Shown one piece after another: positions 62,989-64,000 of a stretch of 64,000 nt of DNA. The DNA comes from Mesotoga sp. BH458_6_3_2_1 (lineage in GTDB: Bacteria > Thermotogota > Thermotogae > Petrotogales > Kosmotogaceae): positions 1-64,000 of the forward strand of contig NZ_JFHL01000009.1 in assembly GCF_003664995.1 (NCBI RefSeq), in the 5' to 3' direction. Made by a program: the position numbers and the translations under genes. How positions within the stretch are numbered: position 1 is the stretch's first letter; every line of letters starts with the position of its first letter. The notes beneath the pieces are model-generated. The model made no database searches and was not told the DNA's origin. It saw only the letters and a program-made list of their open reading frames with translations.

Positions 62989-63882
62989 ATGAATGGTGAG
63001 GTAACTAATGTTCAGAAAGGCATGATAGAAGTAAGATCTGAGTCAGGCGAATTCTTTCGCTGTCTTCTAAGAGGAAAGCTTCTTCAAAAGGAAAGAACAG
63101 AAAAGAACGTTGTTGCCGTTGGCGACAGGGTGTTTTTCGAAAAGCTTCAGAAGGACCAGGGAATAATTACCGAGGTTCTTCCCCGTGACAAATGTCTTGT
63201 CAGGAAAGGGGCAGGCAAAAAAGGGAGACATCTCCATCAGGTTATCGCCGCAAACGTCGATCAGGTTATTATTGTCGTGGCGATAAAGGATCCCCCTTAC
63301 CATAAGAGCTTGATCGAAAGGTACATTACTGCAGCGAGAGGTTCGGATCTTGACGTCATAATTGTTTTCAACAAAGATGACCTGGGCCTATCTGAAGAAA
63401 CGAAAGCAGACATCCAGAAATATCGTGATCTTGGATACCGGGTCTTTCTTACGAGTACCTTCTCCGGAACTGGCATAGAAGAGGTCAACTCGGCTCTTCA
63501 GGGGAGGTCTTCGGTGCTGGCAGGAAGTTCCGGTGTCGGAAAATCCTCTCTAGTGAACGCGATTTGCAGTTCAAACGTTAAAACCGGCGAAGTAAGTGAC
63601 TCCACACACAAGGGGAAGCATACAACCACTTCCTCTCAGGTGCATCTTCTTCCTTATGGAGGGAGAATTATTGATGTTCCCGGAATGAGAGAGTTTGCAA
63701 TAAGTGGAACGGAAGGTCTTGACGAAGCATTTGATGATATAGTGGAACTTTCCGCAAAGTGCAGGTTCAGAGACTGCACCCACACCGTCGAGCCGGGATG
63801 CGCGGTTCGCGAGGCTGTAGCCAACGGAATTCTCGACAAAAGAAGACTTCGAAACTACCTGAAAATTAAGACTGAAGAGTAA
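62989..63882 (+). CDS. rsgA: Ribosome small subunit-dependent GTPase A
   Basis: 297 residues, ATG with GGAGGTAAATC upstream. An N-terminal OB domain (1-75) is followed by the circularly permuted GTPase: G4 (FNKDD, about 126) precedes G1 (AGSSGVGKSSL, about 180) and G3 (DVPGM), with the switch segment STHKGKHTTT. The C-terminal zinc site is CRFRDCTHTVEPGC. It assists late maturation of the 30S subunit and is stimulated by ribosome binding. Transcription may pass through the attenuator-like structure just upstream. Confidence 0.95.
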   Translation: MNGEVTNVQKGMIEVRSESGEFFRCLLRGKLLQKERTEKNVVAVGDRVFFEKLQKDQGIITEVLPRDKCLVRKGAGKKGRHLHQVIAANVDQVIIVVAIKDPPYHKSLIERYITAARGSDLDVIIVFNKDDLGLSEETKADIQKYRDLGYRVFLTSTFSGTGIEEVNSALQGRSSVLAGSSGVGKSSLVNAICSSNVKTGEVSDSTHKGKHTTTSSQVHLLPYGGRIIDVPGMREFAISGTEGLDEAFDDIVELSAKCRFRDCTHTVEPGCAVREAVANGILDKRRLRNYLKIKTEE

Positions 63883-63883
63883 G

Positions 63884-63905
63884 GCCCCGGTTCTCCGGGG
63901 CTTTT
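63884..63905 (+). terminator. Intrinsic terminator of rsgA
   Basis: GCCCCGG (63884-63890), loop TTCT, CCGGGGC (63895-63901), then TTTT, directly after the stop codon. Confidence 0.9.
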
Positions 63906-64000
63906 CTTTCGTTCTATGTAATACCGTAAACAGCGGTCACTTTGTCATCTCGGCAGATGCTTTAGGAAGTTACTCGCTTTGCTCTCCCCAAAAGAAGCAT

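Overview
The window looks like chromosomal DNA of a mesophilic member of the Thermotogota, most likely Mesotoga or a close relative. This is an inference, with no database search behind it. It rests on three things: a lysine operon in the order asd-dapF-dapA-dapB-dapH-lysC-lysA behind a lysine riboswitch closely resembling the Thermotoga asd riboswitch; strong GGAGGTG ribosome binding sites with frequent TTG and GTG starts; and abundant ABC transport, ROK and Gfo/Idh genes. No rRNA or tRNA genes and no CRISPR array were seen.

Layout. 1-1110 is a composite repeat followed by a promoter and a likely operator. 1111-15821 is one long plus-strand operon: an exported propeller protein, a ROK regulator, a sugar-type ABC importer without its ATPase, alkaline phosphatase, an endonuclease/exonuclease/phosphatase-fold enzyme, a type I phosphodiesterase-like enzyme, a PHP enzyme, two Gfo/Idh/MocA dehydrogenases, and a giant propeller/OB/metallophosphoesterase protein. 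Five unrelated phosphoesterase folds plus an importer and dehydrogenases suggest outside-the-cell dephosphorylation of a phosphorylated polyol or sugar, followed by uptake and oxidation. 15822-17395 is repeat DNA. 17396-22889 holds a metallophosphoesterase, a marR-SDR pair and a divergent MMPL exporter. 22890-25340 is repeat DNA with a decayed DUF559 gene.

25629-27392 is an AbrB/ABC-2 transporter operon. 28048-30428 is an uncharacterised three-gene cassette: isochorismatase-like hydrolase, FAD reductase, and an RlmN/Cfr-like radical SAM protein. 30873-39512 is a scattered accessory region: small membrane protein, glycerol-1-phosphate dehydrogenase-like protein, a stand-alone McrB N-terminal-domain protein, a REP-associated transposase, a molybdopterin protein, DUF4180 and VOC proteins. 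It is punctuated by GGGGACAGACTCC elements that sit just 3' of genes. 39513-41703 is repeat DNA. 41704-46989 encodes a giant exported coiled-coil/propeller protein and a LysM-alpha/beta hydrolase fusion.

46990-47659 carries a 90-bp tandem repeat. 47660-55212 is the minus-strand lysine/DAP operon with its riboswitch, terminator and promoter. 55357-59374 holds a DUF2207 membrane protein, divergent from a radical SAM gene with a TetR regulator and a TetR-type operator. 59408-61226 is a BMP-binding protein/RpiR operon with a palindrome inside its promoter. 61317-62393 is an exported unknown. The window ends with a short leader peptide overlapping a long intrinsic terminator directly upstream of rsgA.

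The most unusual structures are: (i) the dispersed composite repeats, which contain regular arrays of different short hairpins joined by constant linkers, with compensatory base changes between copies; (ii) the 24-codon ORF/terminator ahead of rsgA; (iii) the multi-phosphoesterase operon; and (iv) the isochorismatase/FAD/radical-SAM cassette.
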